This document shows, in pieces, positions 12,701-24,546 of a stretch of 64,000 nt of DNA. The position numbers and the translations under genes are program-made. Source of the DNA: Persicaria tinctoria (taxonomy: Eukaryota > Streptophyta > Magnoliopsida > Caryophyllales > Polygonaceae); NCBI GenBank assembly GCA_037127255.1, contig JBANSL010000014.1, positions 2,048,501 to 2,112,500 of the forward strand. Direction: 5' to 3'. The notes under the pieces are model-generated. The model was not told the DNA's origin, did not search any database, and saw only the letters and a list, made by a program, of their open reading frames with translations. Position 1 is the stretch's first letter; each line of letters starts with the position of its first letter.

Positions 12701-15232
12701 AAGTCTCACATGCTAAAACAAGACCAACTACCAAACATTACCACCACAACCACTTTTAACAGCAACCATGCTTTCTCATTTAAGCCCAACAAATAAAAAC
12801 AGCTATTTGAATGATAGGTCCTATATATTAATCTTTTGACTAGCTAACTAGTATGATCTTTTACTATCACAATATAAATGCACTATCTTTCACTTAATAT
12901 CTACATTAAAAACTTAACTATATGTTGGCTTTGTCAATAGAAAATAAAAGTTGTTTGATTTGAAATTGATCTTAGAGCATGTTCAATGGTGAGCCCCAAC
13001 CTCAGGCCCTTAACTTACTTTTTTTTTTATGTCACATCAGCTTAAGAGTCTCATTCTAACTTTTTAATTTTTCACCTCCATTCGTGAGCCCAAGTCTTGG
13101 GCCCTTAAATTACCTTTTTATTATTTTTCATTTTTATTTACTCAATTCTTTTATTATTAATAATAATAAAAATATTAAGTAATTAATTTATAATAACATA
13201 GCATAAAAAAATAATTTTTTTAATGTTTAAAAAGGAAAATATGGGTATTATTCAAATGAATTTTTTTTCAACAAACATATGCAAGAGGGGTGTCTATGTG
13301 TAGATAAAAATAAATTAAATTCAAAAATAAATTTTTTATTTTTTTTAAACAAATGAAAAACAACCGAAAATCATTTAAAAGTAAATAAAACATAAGTTCC
13401 GCCATGTGGCAGTTATGAGCCATACTTTTTGGATCTCATATATAAGAGCCTCAAACAATGGGCCCTTATATTAAAATTTTATTTTCCCCCATTTTTTTCC
13501 TATGTGGCAACTATAAGAGCCCCAAGGCTCACCATTGCACATGCTCTTATTCTCATTCTTACCCACTTAAAATCAAGCGCAAAAATCGGTCAAAACACGA
13601 AAATAAAACAAGTAGGTGTGTCGTCTCATTCTCGTTCCTGTCCACGTAAGACGAAGCGCAAACAACAAACTTGAAAGACAATCGGACTCGATGAGTGGAG
13701 GCTCTTAATTAACACACCCCATAAGTGTAAAACATCTCTCATTCTCTTTTTTAGAGAGTCCAAGATCGAATGAGATTACATTATAAGACCAATTAGTTCA
13801 CCGATTTATATACTAAGCCTTGTTATGCTTAACTTTTGATGTCATTCACATCTCTTAACACATACTTCCTGTGCCGCCAACTGAAGCGTCCAAACAATTG
13901 CTTCTAAGTACTTCCGCTACTTTGCACTGATGGCTTTTAACGAGCCTCTTGGATTAACCACGAGCAGCTGCGAACCAAAGGTTCCCAGCTGATCACGGTT
14001 GATAGCACCCACACCTTGCGTGATCAGTGTGACCTAGCTACAACAAGAAGCGTGACCGCATTAATTCAAATTCAATGTACCTACATAAATATTTTATTCC
14101 CAAAACTTTTTTTTTTTTTGGAAAAATATTACACTTGCACAGTTAAAAACCTGCTAATTTATTTGATGTAATAATATTTGATTTTTTGCATTTTTTTAAA
14201 TACTAAAATTGATTTGATCAAACAATTTCCCGTCTGAATGACTAATTAACTTTATATCCTGTCATGCAGACGACGTTGTTTAAGTGTGGGGGATTCGCCA
14301 TGGGCGTACAGACCAACCACGCAACCTTCGACGGTGCATCCTTCAAAACCTTCCTAGAGAATCTCGGCGCCATCGCTGGCGACAAGCCCTTAGCCGTCGC
14401 CCCTTGCAACAACCGTGAGCTCCTCGCCGCCCGCGTCCCTCCCCAAGTCACCTTCCCTCACCCCGAGCTCCTCAAGCTCAACACCGCCATGGGCCAGGCC
14501 CAACCCACGGACGAAGCCCAGCCCGGCCCAAACGTCTTCGAGACCACCTCCAACGACCTTGACTTCAAGGTCTTCCGCCTCAGCCCGGAGGACATCAACA
14601 GCCTCAAGTCAAAGGCCCAATTAGATTTGATCCAAGGCCCAATAGGCCCATTGGGCACAAAAGCGAAGGTGACCGGATTCAACGTGGTGGCGGCCCACGT
14701 ATGGCGGTGCAAGGCGGTGGCGTTCGACCCGGAGAGGAACGGGCCGGAGAGGGAGTCGACGCTGCTGTTCGCGATCGACATCCGGCGGAGGCTGAGCCCG
14801 CCGCTGCCCGACGAGTTCGCGGGGAACGCGGTGCTGACGGCGTACGCGACTGCGACGAAGGGGGAGATCGAGGCGGCGCCGATCGGGAGGCTGGTGGAGA
14901 TGGTGACGGAGGGGTCGGCGCGGATGACGGACGAGTACGCGCGGTCGGTGATCGATTGGGGAGAGGTCAACAAGGGGTTCCCCAACGGCGAGTTTCTGAT
15001 CTCGTCATGGTGGCGGTTGGGCCTGGACCAGGTCCAGTACCTGTGGGGCCGGCCCAAGTACAGCTGCCCGCTGGTCCATAGGAGGAAGGATATAGTGTTG
15101 CTGTTCCCAGATTACTACGGTGGGGATCAGGCCGAGAAGGACGGATCCAACGGTGGGGGAGGCGTCAACGTGCTCGTTGCGCTCCCACATGACGAGATGG
15201 TCGAGTTCGAACGCCTCTTCCAAAAGTTTTAA
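9715..15232 (+). CDS. BAHD acyltransferase
   Basis: Two exons: 9715-10176 and 14270-15232, joined at CAG/GTAATT and TGCAG/ACGACG (phase 0), giving 474 residues, near the usual 430-470. BAHD enzymes move an acyl group from acyl-CoA to an alcohol or amine in the cytosol. The catalytic HXXXD motif is HATFD at 171-175, after the family pattern FKCGGFAMGVQTN. The single intron sits just before this motif, as is common in the family. The second signature, DFGWG, is QYLWG at 410-414 (context LDQVQYLWGRPKYSCP): the Asp and first Gly are missing. That variant occurs in some BAHD branches, from memory those related to GLAUCE and brassinosteroid-acylating enzymes, so the substrate is not assigned. Both exons are much more GC-rich than the intron and flanks. 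No frameshift or stop. The gene is convergent with FT. Confidence 0.93.
10721..11495 (+). mobile_element. non-autonomous Helitron
   Basis: The 775-bp element starts with TC (TCTATCTATCTATC) after an A and ends in CTAG before a T, so it sits in an AT target as Helitrons do. Its 3' end has the family hairpin: CGTGCCTT (11466-11473), one base, then the exact complement AAGGCACG (11475-11482), with the CTAG end 9 nt further on. No Rep/helicase is encoded. It lies in the BAHD intron, in the same direction as the gene. Confidence 0.82.
12331..12710 (-). repeat. Copia-type LTR relic with primer-binding site
   Basis: On the minus strand the sequence just after the proposed LTR is TGGTATTAGAGCGG (12330-12317), a near-copy of the tRNA-Met primer site TGGTATCAGAGC of Copia elements. 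The LTR would start TGTGAGACTT at 12710. No internal genes or second LTR were found, and the LTR end is decayed. Confidence 0.45.
12975..13546. mobile_element. PIF/Harbinger (Tourist-like) MITE
   Basis: A 572-bp element starts GAGCATGTTCAATGGTGAGC and ends in the inverse, GCTCACCATTGCACATGCTC, with one mismatch over the outer 20 bp. It is flanked by TTA on both sides (12972-12974 and 13547-13549), the 3-bp duplication typical of Harbinger elements. It lies in the BAHD intron. Confidence 0.85.
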
Positions 15233-16303
15233 TATTATTATATATAAACTTATTATTAATATTATTATATTTATAAAAGTATGTATTTTCATTTTTCAGG
15301 GTGTGTTGTGTTATATGCAAGTGTAACCAAATCCATGTTGGTCTATGAATATTTCAAGAGCAATGCAAATTATATTTGGTAAAATGGTAACGGATGGATT
15401 TATCGAAGTCGATAGATTACTTGTATTAAACGTATGTTAATAATAGTATGTCATTTGGTAAATGTAACGGTTAGGATGATTGTGGTACACTTATGTATAT
15501 AGAATTAAAAGTATTGAAAACTTGAGTGAGTAGTTGTCGAAAAGGTTTTGATTCAAAAAATAATAGTTAATTTGCTCGAAAAACTAGCGAATAGTACCAA
15601 ACGAAGTCGTATATATATAATAATAAAATGGATAGCATTCTGTTATGTCCCTATGTAGATATTAGGTATAAATACCCATAGCTATTGTAATGGTAGATAT
15701 CCAAGAAATAATCCAATGAATTACCTTAATCCCTCTCTTAATCTCTATCCCTCTCTCTCTCTCTCGTCTATCTCTACCCTCCTTCCTCTATTTCCCCTTT
15801 CTGTTACAATTACCACATCCACCCCCATCACCGATCATCCACCACCGTCACCAATCATCCACCACCACCGGTCATTACACATTCTACTCGATTTGTCTCC
15901 ATAGAGTCTGTTCTGAACAATGGTTGATTTGCTTAATTTTAATGACGGTTAGTCTATCGGTCGTGTTCCTTCGAACTCTTGTTTTTCCAAACAATAGTAT
16001 TGTATGAGATCTCGAATTATTACCTTGATCAAAAAATAAATAATAGAGTTTGTTCTCAATCAATCGAAAATATATATATATATAGAACAATGAGAACTGA
16101 ACTCATGACGAACTTTGGCAAACATCATACTTATTTAATGTTTATCCTTGTCGCGTATACTGCGAAGACTCGTCATTGTAGAGAACATAAATATAATTTT
16201 TAAATATTTGTTGTTTTTTTATTATTATAAATGGATAGTAAATGAGGAATGTATATATGAGTAGGAAATCAGGTGTTGGAATTGAGCATGTCTGTGTAGG
16301 GAT
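15233..16303. other. convergent intergenic region between BAHD and FT
   Basis: This holds the 3' ends of both genes. At about 15345-15605 is a MITE-like stretch (TATTTGGTAAAATGG... TAGTACCAAACG) related to sequences in FT intron 2 (about 17400-17690). At 15730-15775 are CT repeats followed by CCACC-rich DNA. No gene is supported. Confidence 0.5.
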
Positions 16304-18637
16304 CTAGCGGCGGCGGCCACCGGAGCCGCCCTCACGCTGGCAGTTGAAGTAGGCGGCGGCGACAGGGAGGCCGAGGTTGTAAAGCTCGGCGAAGTCGCGG
16401 GTGCAGAAGTTCTGGCGCCAACCGGGGGCGTACACCGTCTGCCGCCCGAGTTGCCTAAACAACACCAATACAAAGCGGTGGATCCCCACCGTCGGCCGAG
16501 GGCTCTCGTAGCACACCACCTCTTGTCCTACATTTTAAGTAAATAGAAATAAAGGCACATAATATAAACAACTTTAAAATCACATAATACATAATTAGTG
16601 CGACTTTATTTCGGTGAAAAAAATTTGAATAATTTCTTTTAGTATCATTGTACATCTCAATTTATATGGATTTTGGATATTACTAGTTATTTAGTATTAA
16701 TAAGTTATAAATAGATGTAGAAATATAAAATATATGTAATCAATATAACTAGAATTTTAATCCAAATATATATAAAAAAGTGCCAAAGAAGTAAAAAAAT
16801 TCTCCAAAAATATGTAGCCGGTTAAGAAAAAAAATCATTTATAATTTATGCAATGTTTTTAAAAATATACAAATTATACTGTATAAAATATCAACTATTT
16901 TATTATTTTTTAAAAACTACTTATTACTTGCAAATAATAAATTAAAAATATATTTTATATAATTATTAACTATATTATAAATAAATAAATTTTTTACCAA
17001 ATGTGGCACTAAATAAAAACTTTAGTGTGTACACATACCAAAGGTGGCTCCCGTAGTTCCCGGAATATCAGTGACCAACCTATTCACATAAATTGTACAA
17101 CATTAAGTACAAATTACTAAATAAATAAATAATGTATATATTAGTTGCATAAAGGAATGCTTATAATATAACCAATTATAAACGTTATAGATAAAAATTA
17201 ATATTATAAGATATTTAAAATCAAATATATTTAAAATAAAATACCATAAAGTATGTAAATTAATTATATTAAGTTTATAAATAATTATAAACTCAACACA
17301 ATATTGAGTATTTGATTTATATAATCAATGCAATATTTAATTTTAAATTCACATTATTTGAAATATATAAATATTTGGTTAAACAAAAACTTTGAAATCT
17401 AAACAAACTGTTTGCCAAAATGATAGCGGTTGGAGCAACTGAAGTTGTTGAGTAGCTGAAATTGTTGGATTATTTGTGTTAAATATATTTTAATAAGCTA
17501 GTATAGTGTTTGGTAAACCTAACTGTTATGATAGTTGTTGAAAACTTATGAATAAAAAACCAAAAGTTTCAAAAAACTCGGGAAAAACTTTAATTTCAAA
17601 AACTAATTAAACTATAATCTTATATTTATTTCATTTAAAACTATATAATATCAAAACAATAAGTTTTTAAAAGCTCTTTGTTTAGCCAAAAGTATTATTA
17701 AGACGTTTTAACTACCATAGTACTAAGATACATGTATTAGTCGTTATCAGTTTATAAACGTGTAACTTTGGTTTTCTTAAATAAATTAACATCATAATTC
17801 ATAAATAATCAGAATCATTTCAACTCCTTTGTCATTTTTGTGTGGGACCAAAAATGCAAATTTAGAAAATCAAATACTCCAAATTAGAAGTTAGAGATAG
17901 AAATAGAAATTCCCTGCCTAGGAATATCAATCATAAAAGGAAATTCCCCTTGTTTCATTGTCACGTCATGTATCCTTTGCAATAAAATATCCAAGGAATA
18001 ATTTTGTCAAAATGTTTTTAAATCAAGTTTAATGGTATGATAATTCTTATTTTATATGAATCAGTTTAAAAAAAATTGCTAACAAACTAGTTAAATTTTT
18101 TTAATAATTAAATTTTTTAAAAAACTGATTTTAATCTCTTTTTTTTTAAATATAAATTTTGATGAGATGTGATGTGATGGGAAAAATATATGGGTTGATA
18201 TAAAAAATTTGTAATCCTTGCATTGTACAATTATATATGTTTATAACCATTGCAAGAACACCAAATTACTTAATTACCAATGCAAGTACTCTCTTAAGTT
18301 TGGATCACTTGGGCTAGGAGCATCAGGATCTACCATTATCTACAACAAAGAACAACCACTTTGCATTTTTAGGATAAACTTTCGAGAGAGAAACAGGTGG
18401 ATCGGATGAGATCAGATAAAAGTAACTTACGAGAGTATAGAAAGTCCGGAGATCACTACCACCGACCTGAACTCTGGGTTGGGTGACGACCTGGGAAGGC
18501 TTAAACTCGCAGCCATTGGCAACATCCTTGGACCCATAGGTTACCCGAAAAGGGATGGACCTAGTGAAGGGGTCCAAGACCTCACCTACCACTCTCCCTA
18601 CAACTAAAGGGTCCCTCCCGGACCCTGATCTCCTCAT
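16304..18637 (-). CDS. FT: FLOWERING LOCUS T homologue (PEBP florigen)
   Basis: Four exons at 18637-18431, 18339-18278, 17079-17039 and 16527-16304 (207, 62, 41 and 224 nt) encode 177 residues; this exon pattern is typical of plant FT/TFL1 genes. All junctions are GT-AG and the reading frame is intact. FT proteins move from leaf phloem to the shoot apex, bind 14-3-3 and FD, and trigger flowering. PEBP ligand motifs [10 protein letters not shown] (73-82) and GIHRF (118-122) are present. Residues that part FT from the repressor TFL1 are FT-type: Tyr87 in EYLHW (Arabidopsis Tyr85), Gln142 in the loop YAPGWRQNF (Gln140), and the LYN triad at 152-154. Trp140 and Gly139 are also activator-type. Odd: Cys145, where the loop usually has Asn (NFNTR), and an Arg-rich N-terminus. 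Introns are 91, 1198 and 511 nt and AT-rich. Predicted to promote flowering; direction of effect is inferred from these residues. Confidence 0.96.
17395..17700. repeat. decayed MITE in FT intron 2
   Basis: AACTGTTTGCCAAAATG on the left and TTTGTTTAGCCAAAAG on the right frame AT-rich sequence with internal GTTTGGTAAACC-like words. It resembles the element at 29453-29761. Ends and target duplication are not clear. Confidence 0.4.
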
Positions 18638-18757
18638 GGGAACTAATCAATGTGTTATTTGGTTTTGAATTTGATGTGTGTTTTTATTCACCAAACCACT
18701 TCAAAGGTGTTTTTGTTATGTGGGTTTTTCAGGGGAATGAGGTCTATCTCCCATGGG

Positions 18758-18765
18758 TATTTATA
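18758..18765 (-). promoter_or_regulatory. TATA box of FT
   Basis: On the minus strand TATAAATA (within GCATATAAATACCC) lies about 120 bp before the FT start codon, implying transcription start near 18730 and a leader of about 90 nt. Confidence 0.55.
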
Positions 18766-18839
18766 TGCAAATTTCAAGTCATTCTCAATTTATTTATGTT
18801 TTTTTTTTTTTTTAAAAAAAGGGATTTAATTTAGTTAAT

Positions 18840-20880
18840 CTATTGTTCCATCAAATGACATGTGTAGGTCCTTTTTGTTTGATTCCTTCTCTTTTTTGTT
18901 GTTTGTGATCAGTCTGTAAAATGAAATATGTTCTGATTGATGAATAGGTGTGTTTCAGGATAAATTCAGGACAAAGTTTTTACAGTAGTTTCTTTCACAA
19001 ACTTTGTCAAGACTTGGTATAATTGGTAGCAGTGGCGGAGGCAGAGAATGATAAACGGGTGGACCATATTTAAGGTTAAAAATCAAGCAATACAGAGTTC
19101 AGGTTTACTTTTGATCAAAAAAAGAGTTCAGGTTTACTAAATTTTAAATAAATTTAATTAAAAAAAAATTATGGGTGAAGGCTCATTAATTGCACATATT
19201 GAATACTTACAAATAAATCTAATATACACTCCTTTCTTGAATTGGTAAATAAAGAGCGGTCATCCGGGGTTAGAATCGGGGACCCATAGGTACTACCCAC
19301 AAGTCCTCTCCGGTTGAACCATTCCGGAAAGGTTCTAATATATACTCCTTCCGTTTCAAAATAAGTGTCGCTTGACTTTTGTGCACGCTTTTTAAGAAAG
19401 TAAAAACTCTATCAAATATTATTTTTTAATCAATTTTTTCTTCTTCTAAATTGATGCTTATTACTAATAAGTATGGAATTATTAAAAAAAAATTAAAAAA
19501 ATTAATATTTTATAGAGCTTTTACATCCTTAAAAAAGCGTATACTAAAAAACAAACGACACTTATTATGAAACAAACGAAACTTATTATCAAAAGGTTGT
19601 TGTAGCAATGTAGCTTATTGGTTGTAGGTATAGTTCCAATCCATCGTGTTAAAGGATCAAATCTCTATAACGACATCGTTTTTCAAGTTGATAATATATT
19701 GTTATTTGTTTTAAACCTAAACACATGCACTTCTAAAGCAATTATTATTTATTTTCTTATAGTTGAATTGCATGTAAAAATGAGTAAGATGATAAATAAA
19801 GACAAGTTAATATATTTGTCGAATTTCAAAGATAAATACACATATTAAAACTTGTAGAGAAAAAATTATTAGCAATAAAATTACAATGATAATATATTAA
19901 CTAAAAATACATATTTAAAATAAGTCACGTGTGCATTTCGAAAGCAATTATCATTTCTTTTTCCTTATAGTTGAATTGTATGTAGAAGTGAGTAAGAGGA
20001 TAAAGAGAGCCAAGTTAATATATTTGTCGAATTTCAAAAATAAATACACATATTAAAACTCCTAAATATAACAATTATTAGTAATAAAATTACAATAATA
20101 ATATATTAATTAAAAAATATTTGAAATAAGTCCAATGCGTAATGCTTGCTCACTAGAGTAAATAAAAATTTCGGAGACACCGCTGATTAAATGAGAAAAC
20201 AAGAAGTACATTTTGAAAATGGAAAGCAATTAGGATAGTCCATCCTATATCATTTTTTTGGATGAGACAACAAAGAAATAGAGTTTGCGAAACTTAAAAT
20301 ACAAAAATATTTTTTAAAAAAAACGGTCTTTCTATCATATACCCTTAGGGCATAAGATAAGACCCTAAATTGGAAAAGATTCTATACCAAAAAAATAAGC
20401 AACCCTTCTAATTAAAAAAAACTAAACTAATTGAAATTTAAAAAACATTTCCAAATTAGTGCTATTATTTTATGTTCCAAGGGAATAGGATAGAAAAATC
20501 GTTTAAAATAATACAAAACAATTGATAATTGATAGTCATCCCGCATTAGACCATGTGCAACCATGGGTTTTTATTACCTTAGGTCTTAAAAGATAAACTC
20601 ATGGTTGCAAAGCAAACCTTAAGGGAAGAGGTTGTGAGGGGTTACCTCTCTCCACCGAGGTAACCTCTTCCACCATAAGTGGCCCCCACCCTTTTATTAC
20701 TATATTTATTTGATGTATTAATTATTCAAATGTATTTATAATATATATTTATTATTATTATTTTCAAATAGTAATTATACCATTAATTTTATTTTATTTT
20801 TCTCCATAATTTGAGTATAATTTTTTATTATATATACTCACCTTGACCTATTAAATTGTTTGCACTTCTTTTTCATATTC
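18840..20880. other. intergenic upstream of FT, repeat-rich
   Basis: No gene. 19030-19045 has GTGGCGGAGGCAGAG, a decayed form of the CAGTGGCGGA hAT end found at 34929. 19252-19335 repeats the GAGCGGTCATCCG word of 4663. 19344-19560 is a decayed Stowaway-like MITE (CTCCTTCCGTTTCAAAATAAG at its left). 19735-20140 contains two copies of a roughly 200-bp unit (GAATTGCATGTAAAAATGAG and GAATTGTATGTAGAAGTGAG, both followed by TATTTGTCGAATTTCAAA), a local duplication. Confidence 0.45.
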
Positions 20881-21300
20881 CACTAAAAGAAAAACATTTT
20901 AGCAACGGCTGTCTCTCGTGGCTGAAAGTCTATTTGCTGTGGCAAAAGGGTAGTAGCAACGGCTATAGCCACTGGAAACCAGCCGTGGCGAAACCTTCAG
21001 TGGCAAAAGAGTCTAGCAACGGCTACAACCGTGGCTAGAATACTAGCCACGGCAACTTACCGTTGCTAAATCATTTGTGGAGAATTAAAAAAATACTGGA
21101 CTTTTTAACCCGGATTCTACAAACCCGGGCTAAAAAGTCTAATATTTTCTAAAAAAAAAGGTGTTGATAGATACACCGCAAATCCAAAAGTAAAAAATGC
21201 ACGTCCTTAAGGACGTGCAACCCTTCTGACTAATTAGCATTTTAAAAAAATTAATTAACCCCTTTTAATCATGCACATCCTTAAGGACGTGCATGATTTG
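20881..21300 (+). mobile_element. CACTA transposon left end (other end not found)
   Basis: The terminus is CACTAAAAGAAAAACATTTT, then several copies of AGCAACGGCT and its inverse AGCCGTTGC-like forms in 150 bp, the usual subterminal arrangement of plant CACTA elements. No matching right end (..TTTTAGTG next to CCGTTGCT) was found and no transposase is seen, so it is truncated or rearranged. Confidence 0.65.
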
Positions 21301-21301
21301 G
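21198..21301. repeat. two near-identical palindromes
   Basis: A perfect 22-bp palindrome centred on CCTTAAGG (21198-21219) is followed 50 bp later by a 24-30 bp palindrome with the same core and one mismatch (about 21268-21297). Both contain GGACGTGCA. Each could form a cruciform or hairpin, but without a loop. Confidence 0.75.
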
Positions 21302-24300
21302 GGTATATATAGCGAACACGAAAAAAATATAATACACCTACACCAGATTCTTTTCATTATTTAGAAACACAATAATTCAAGGCTCCAATTCACTAAAAAT
21401 ACACGAGAATACCTTTGATTACATATTTAAGACAACTTCATAATTAAATTATAAGTATAAAAATAATTACAAGTACAGAAAGAAGACTAGTACATTGAAT
21501 AAAATCTTAGCAGTTTTCCATTTGTTTTTGTTCGATCTCGAGCAACTTCTCCTTTTCATAAAGCTCATGCAACACAGATTTTCACTGCCTATTATCGCTA
21601 GTATTTTAGTTTGACATGATATAAAACCTATACTAGAAGTTGCTATATCATTATATAGCATGAAATAAAACTAAGTTAAGCTTAAACAAAGCAATAAATC
21701 TTATGTAGACACCCAGGCAGCACCCAAGATAAATATAGGATGAAAGGATGCAAGACTATGCTAGATGCTCAAAAGGTGTTAAGGCTTATACTTCTAGCTG
21801 TTTATACCATGTACTCTTTCTTGACGAAATTGAGTGTATATCCATACTCATTTATTAGATTTTGTCTTCTCGTTTAGTTTATATTTATTTTAGTGTCAAA
21901 TGATCTAGATACTTATGTTTATAGCTTTATTATTATGCAGTTCAATGACAGCCATGGAGCTAAGAAAACATTGCAAGTAAAGCGTTTTCAACCTAAAATT
22001 ACTAATGTCATGCTGCGTGATTTTGAGGAGAGGTACCTACTTCACACCTTGCATTATAAGAGCAACAAAACAACTAAAATAATTGCATACAACTGAGAGT
22101 AGGGGCTCAGAGAATCTCACTACTTACCAAGAAGGTTGTAATCCATGGCAACGGCTTTTGAATTTTTGACAGCTTAACCAATATGCGAACTCCTTGAAGA
22201 AGTCCAAGAAACCTCTATCTTCTCTCAACCCCAAACCCAAATCTAAGAAATCAAAATCAAAACCCAAATCTAAGAAATCAAATATAAGAAATCAAAACCT
22301 AAGAATTAAAGCAATTTTGTACACAACTGAGAGTCCAAGCTCATAAAGAATCTCACTACTTACACATTTATTAGCCAAATTGAAAAAGGGAAATGATATA
22401 AGGATAAAAAAAACTCATTTCGTGAAAAATTCTCCAACTCAACCAAAAACAACATACCTTGTAAATTAAAAATGCAAAGAGGTGAATTAAGACAAAGAAG
22501 AATAAGAATAAAATTAAATACCTCAATCTCTCTAAATGAAACAAGACTCCTTTCTAATTCCGAACCAAACCCCAAAAGCCTACTTGCAGGTTTACACTTT
22601 ACTCAGCCTAATGTCCAGCACTCCAGCTTTTAGTCATATCACAATTATTACCTCTCCCTCACTTCAGATAGCATATTAGTGTAGTAATTGAATCAAATTT
22701 ACTATTTTGTGCATAGGTGCTAACTAAGATTACAAAAATGAAAGCAATGGTTTAGAAGATAGGCAAGAAAACCCCTAAATACATGGATACATCATTGGTG
22801 ATGAAACCGAGACAGGGGGCTTCTAAATTCTAAAACTATAAAATTACATCTAATCACTTCTACTGAAGATATAGAAAAGACTAGTCATATTGCAAAGGCC
22901 AAAGGGTATACTTCAAGATGTTTTATAGCATAGAAATTGTGCTAAAAGTATAGAGAAAAACAACAGAAAATGGGTGAAAAAAGCACAGAAAGCTCAGAAG
23001 AATAAGAGAAATTCACATTGTAGGTTGTATTCTCTACATCAAAACAAAAGCTCGATGTGCAACGAAGTTCCACTTATATTCATCTCACGTTCTTAGCCTA
23101 CAATGTGCCTTCTGCAACCTATCATCCTAAATGTTTAGTGAGTTTGAAATCAATTGCTTCCATTTATCTTATTATAATATCATGATTGTTTTCGTACGGT
23201 GAAAACCTCCTTTGCCTTGTAATCTTAATGCTTGAAAAATAATTATCTAGTTTTCCTACTAATATGAACTTAACCAGTAGAAAAATGTGTAAGCATGTGT
23301 GCTTGTAACATGCTCATGCTCCTGCAATCCGCATGTTCACCCTATGATATCCCATGTCCTCAATTTGCAACTCCACACAACTGATTAAGATGCATCATTT
23401 TTCCGATCCACTCGTCCACTATCTCTTTATCTCATTTTCATGGATAAATTCCCTAGGCAATCAAACCCCAAATTTTATTATGAAGAACAAAAGAATTCCA
23501 AATTCGTTAGAAAAATAACCTAATTTTTGCATAAGGTAAATAACCCCAAATTCAAAGCCCCAAATTGCAAACACACTACACAGATCGAAAACCCAATTTG
23601 CAAAACCTAAAGCGATTTACCTGGCCGTCGACTCAACCACTAGCTCCGGCAAGTCGAGCGGCACCTCCACCACCCCTAGCGACTCCTCCGATGACCGCCT
23701 TGGTTGTCACCGATTCAAGGACGGGCCTCCTCCTTCTCCTTCGGGTCGACGAGAAACCCTCTTCTCCAAGTCCTTGGTTTTTTTGTCGAACCCTCTTTCT
23801 CCAATTCCTTCCGGTCGGGCCTTTTCCACCTCTCCTTCCGGTGGCCTCGGACTTTCGTCGCCAGCGATTTGTGCCTCGGGCTTAGTCGGCCTCTCCTTTC
23901 CTATCTTCCCTTCCCTCGTGAGCGTCTTTCAGAAGATCGAACGAACGCTGCACTAACGGCACTGTTAGTTTTCACTTACCAGGGGCACGGGGTGAAATAC
24001 ACCAAAAACTCAGGGGTACCGGGTGAATTTAGTTAAACTTTCGTACATCACGCGAAATAGCCAATATCACAGGGGTACCAGACGAAATTTCCGTTAAATT
24101 TATGTGACATGGTGTTTAAGTTTGGGTGACATAGAAAATCTGGGTTTCAGTTTAAAAACTGGGTTGACATGACATTTAATATATTATTTCATATGATAAG
24201 GTGACGTATGTAACTTTATAACCAAAAATAAAAATAAACCTGACAAGGATTTCATGTAATCTCACATTCTCACCTAATAATTCGATTGGATGTGTATAGT

Positions 24301-24546
24301 TAATTAAGAAGCTTATGTGATTTGAAGTAATATGTTGAAACGTGTTAGATAAATTCTCCAACAATATCTCAAAGCATTGTCCAAACATGATACAAACAAA
24401 CCGAATTATATGCATCGCAACAAGCATCAACATTCCATATACTATATGTTTATTTAATTACTTTTGAGGCGGCTGTGATGGGAATCATGGGATAAGATGA
24501 TCGAATTACAGGTCGAGTTATTTTAGGTTCGGATATGTTTTATTTT
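21302..24546. other. no supported gene; transposon interior likely
   Basis: 22200-22300 repeats CCCAAATCTAAGAAATCAAA three times. 23600-23960 is a GC-richer, proline/serine-coding stretch without a recognisable domain that could be a captured first exon. 23975-24100 has GGGGTGAAATACACC and GGGGTACCAGACGAAATTTC words, like part of a long MULE terminal repeat. I cannot assign any of these to a known gene. Confidence 0.4.

Larger units (their letters stand above)
10177..14269 (+). other. long intron of the BAHD gene
   Basis: This 4,093-nt phase-0 intron is long for the family and is filled with transposon sequence: a Helitron, a Copia LTR relic and a Harbinger-type MITE, each listed separately. 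Between them is AT-rich DNA, including a repeated TGAATCTCTCACTTCC-like stretch at 10530-10640 and TATC runs at the Helitron's 5' end. No other gene is supported inside it. Confidence 0.85.

Noticed and set aside
14415..15081. Several long open frames on both strands over BAHD exon 2
   Set aside because: They come from the high GC content of the real exon and carry no domain.
21198..21301. Possible microRNA precursor
   Set aside because: The palindromes have no loop and the arms are too short for a plant miRNA duplex.
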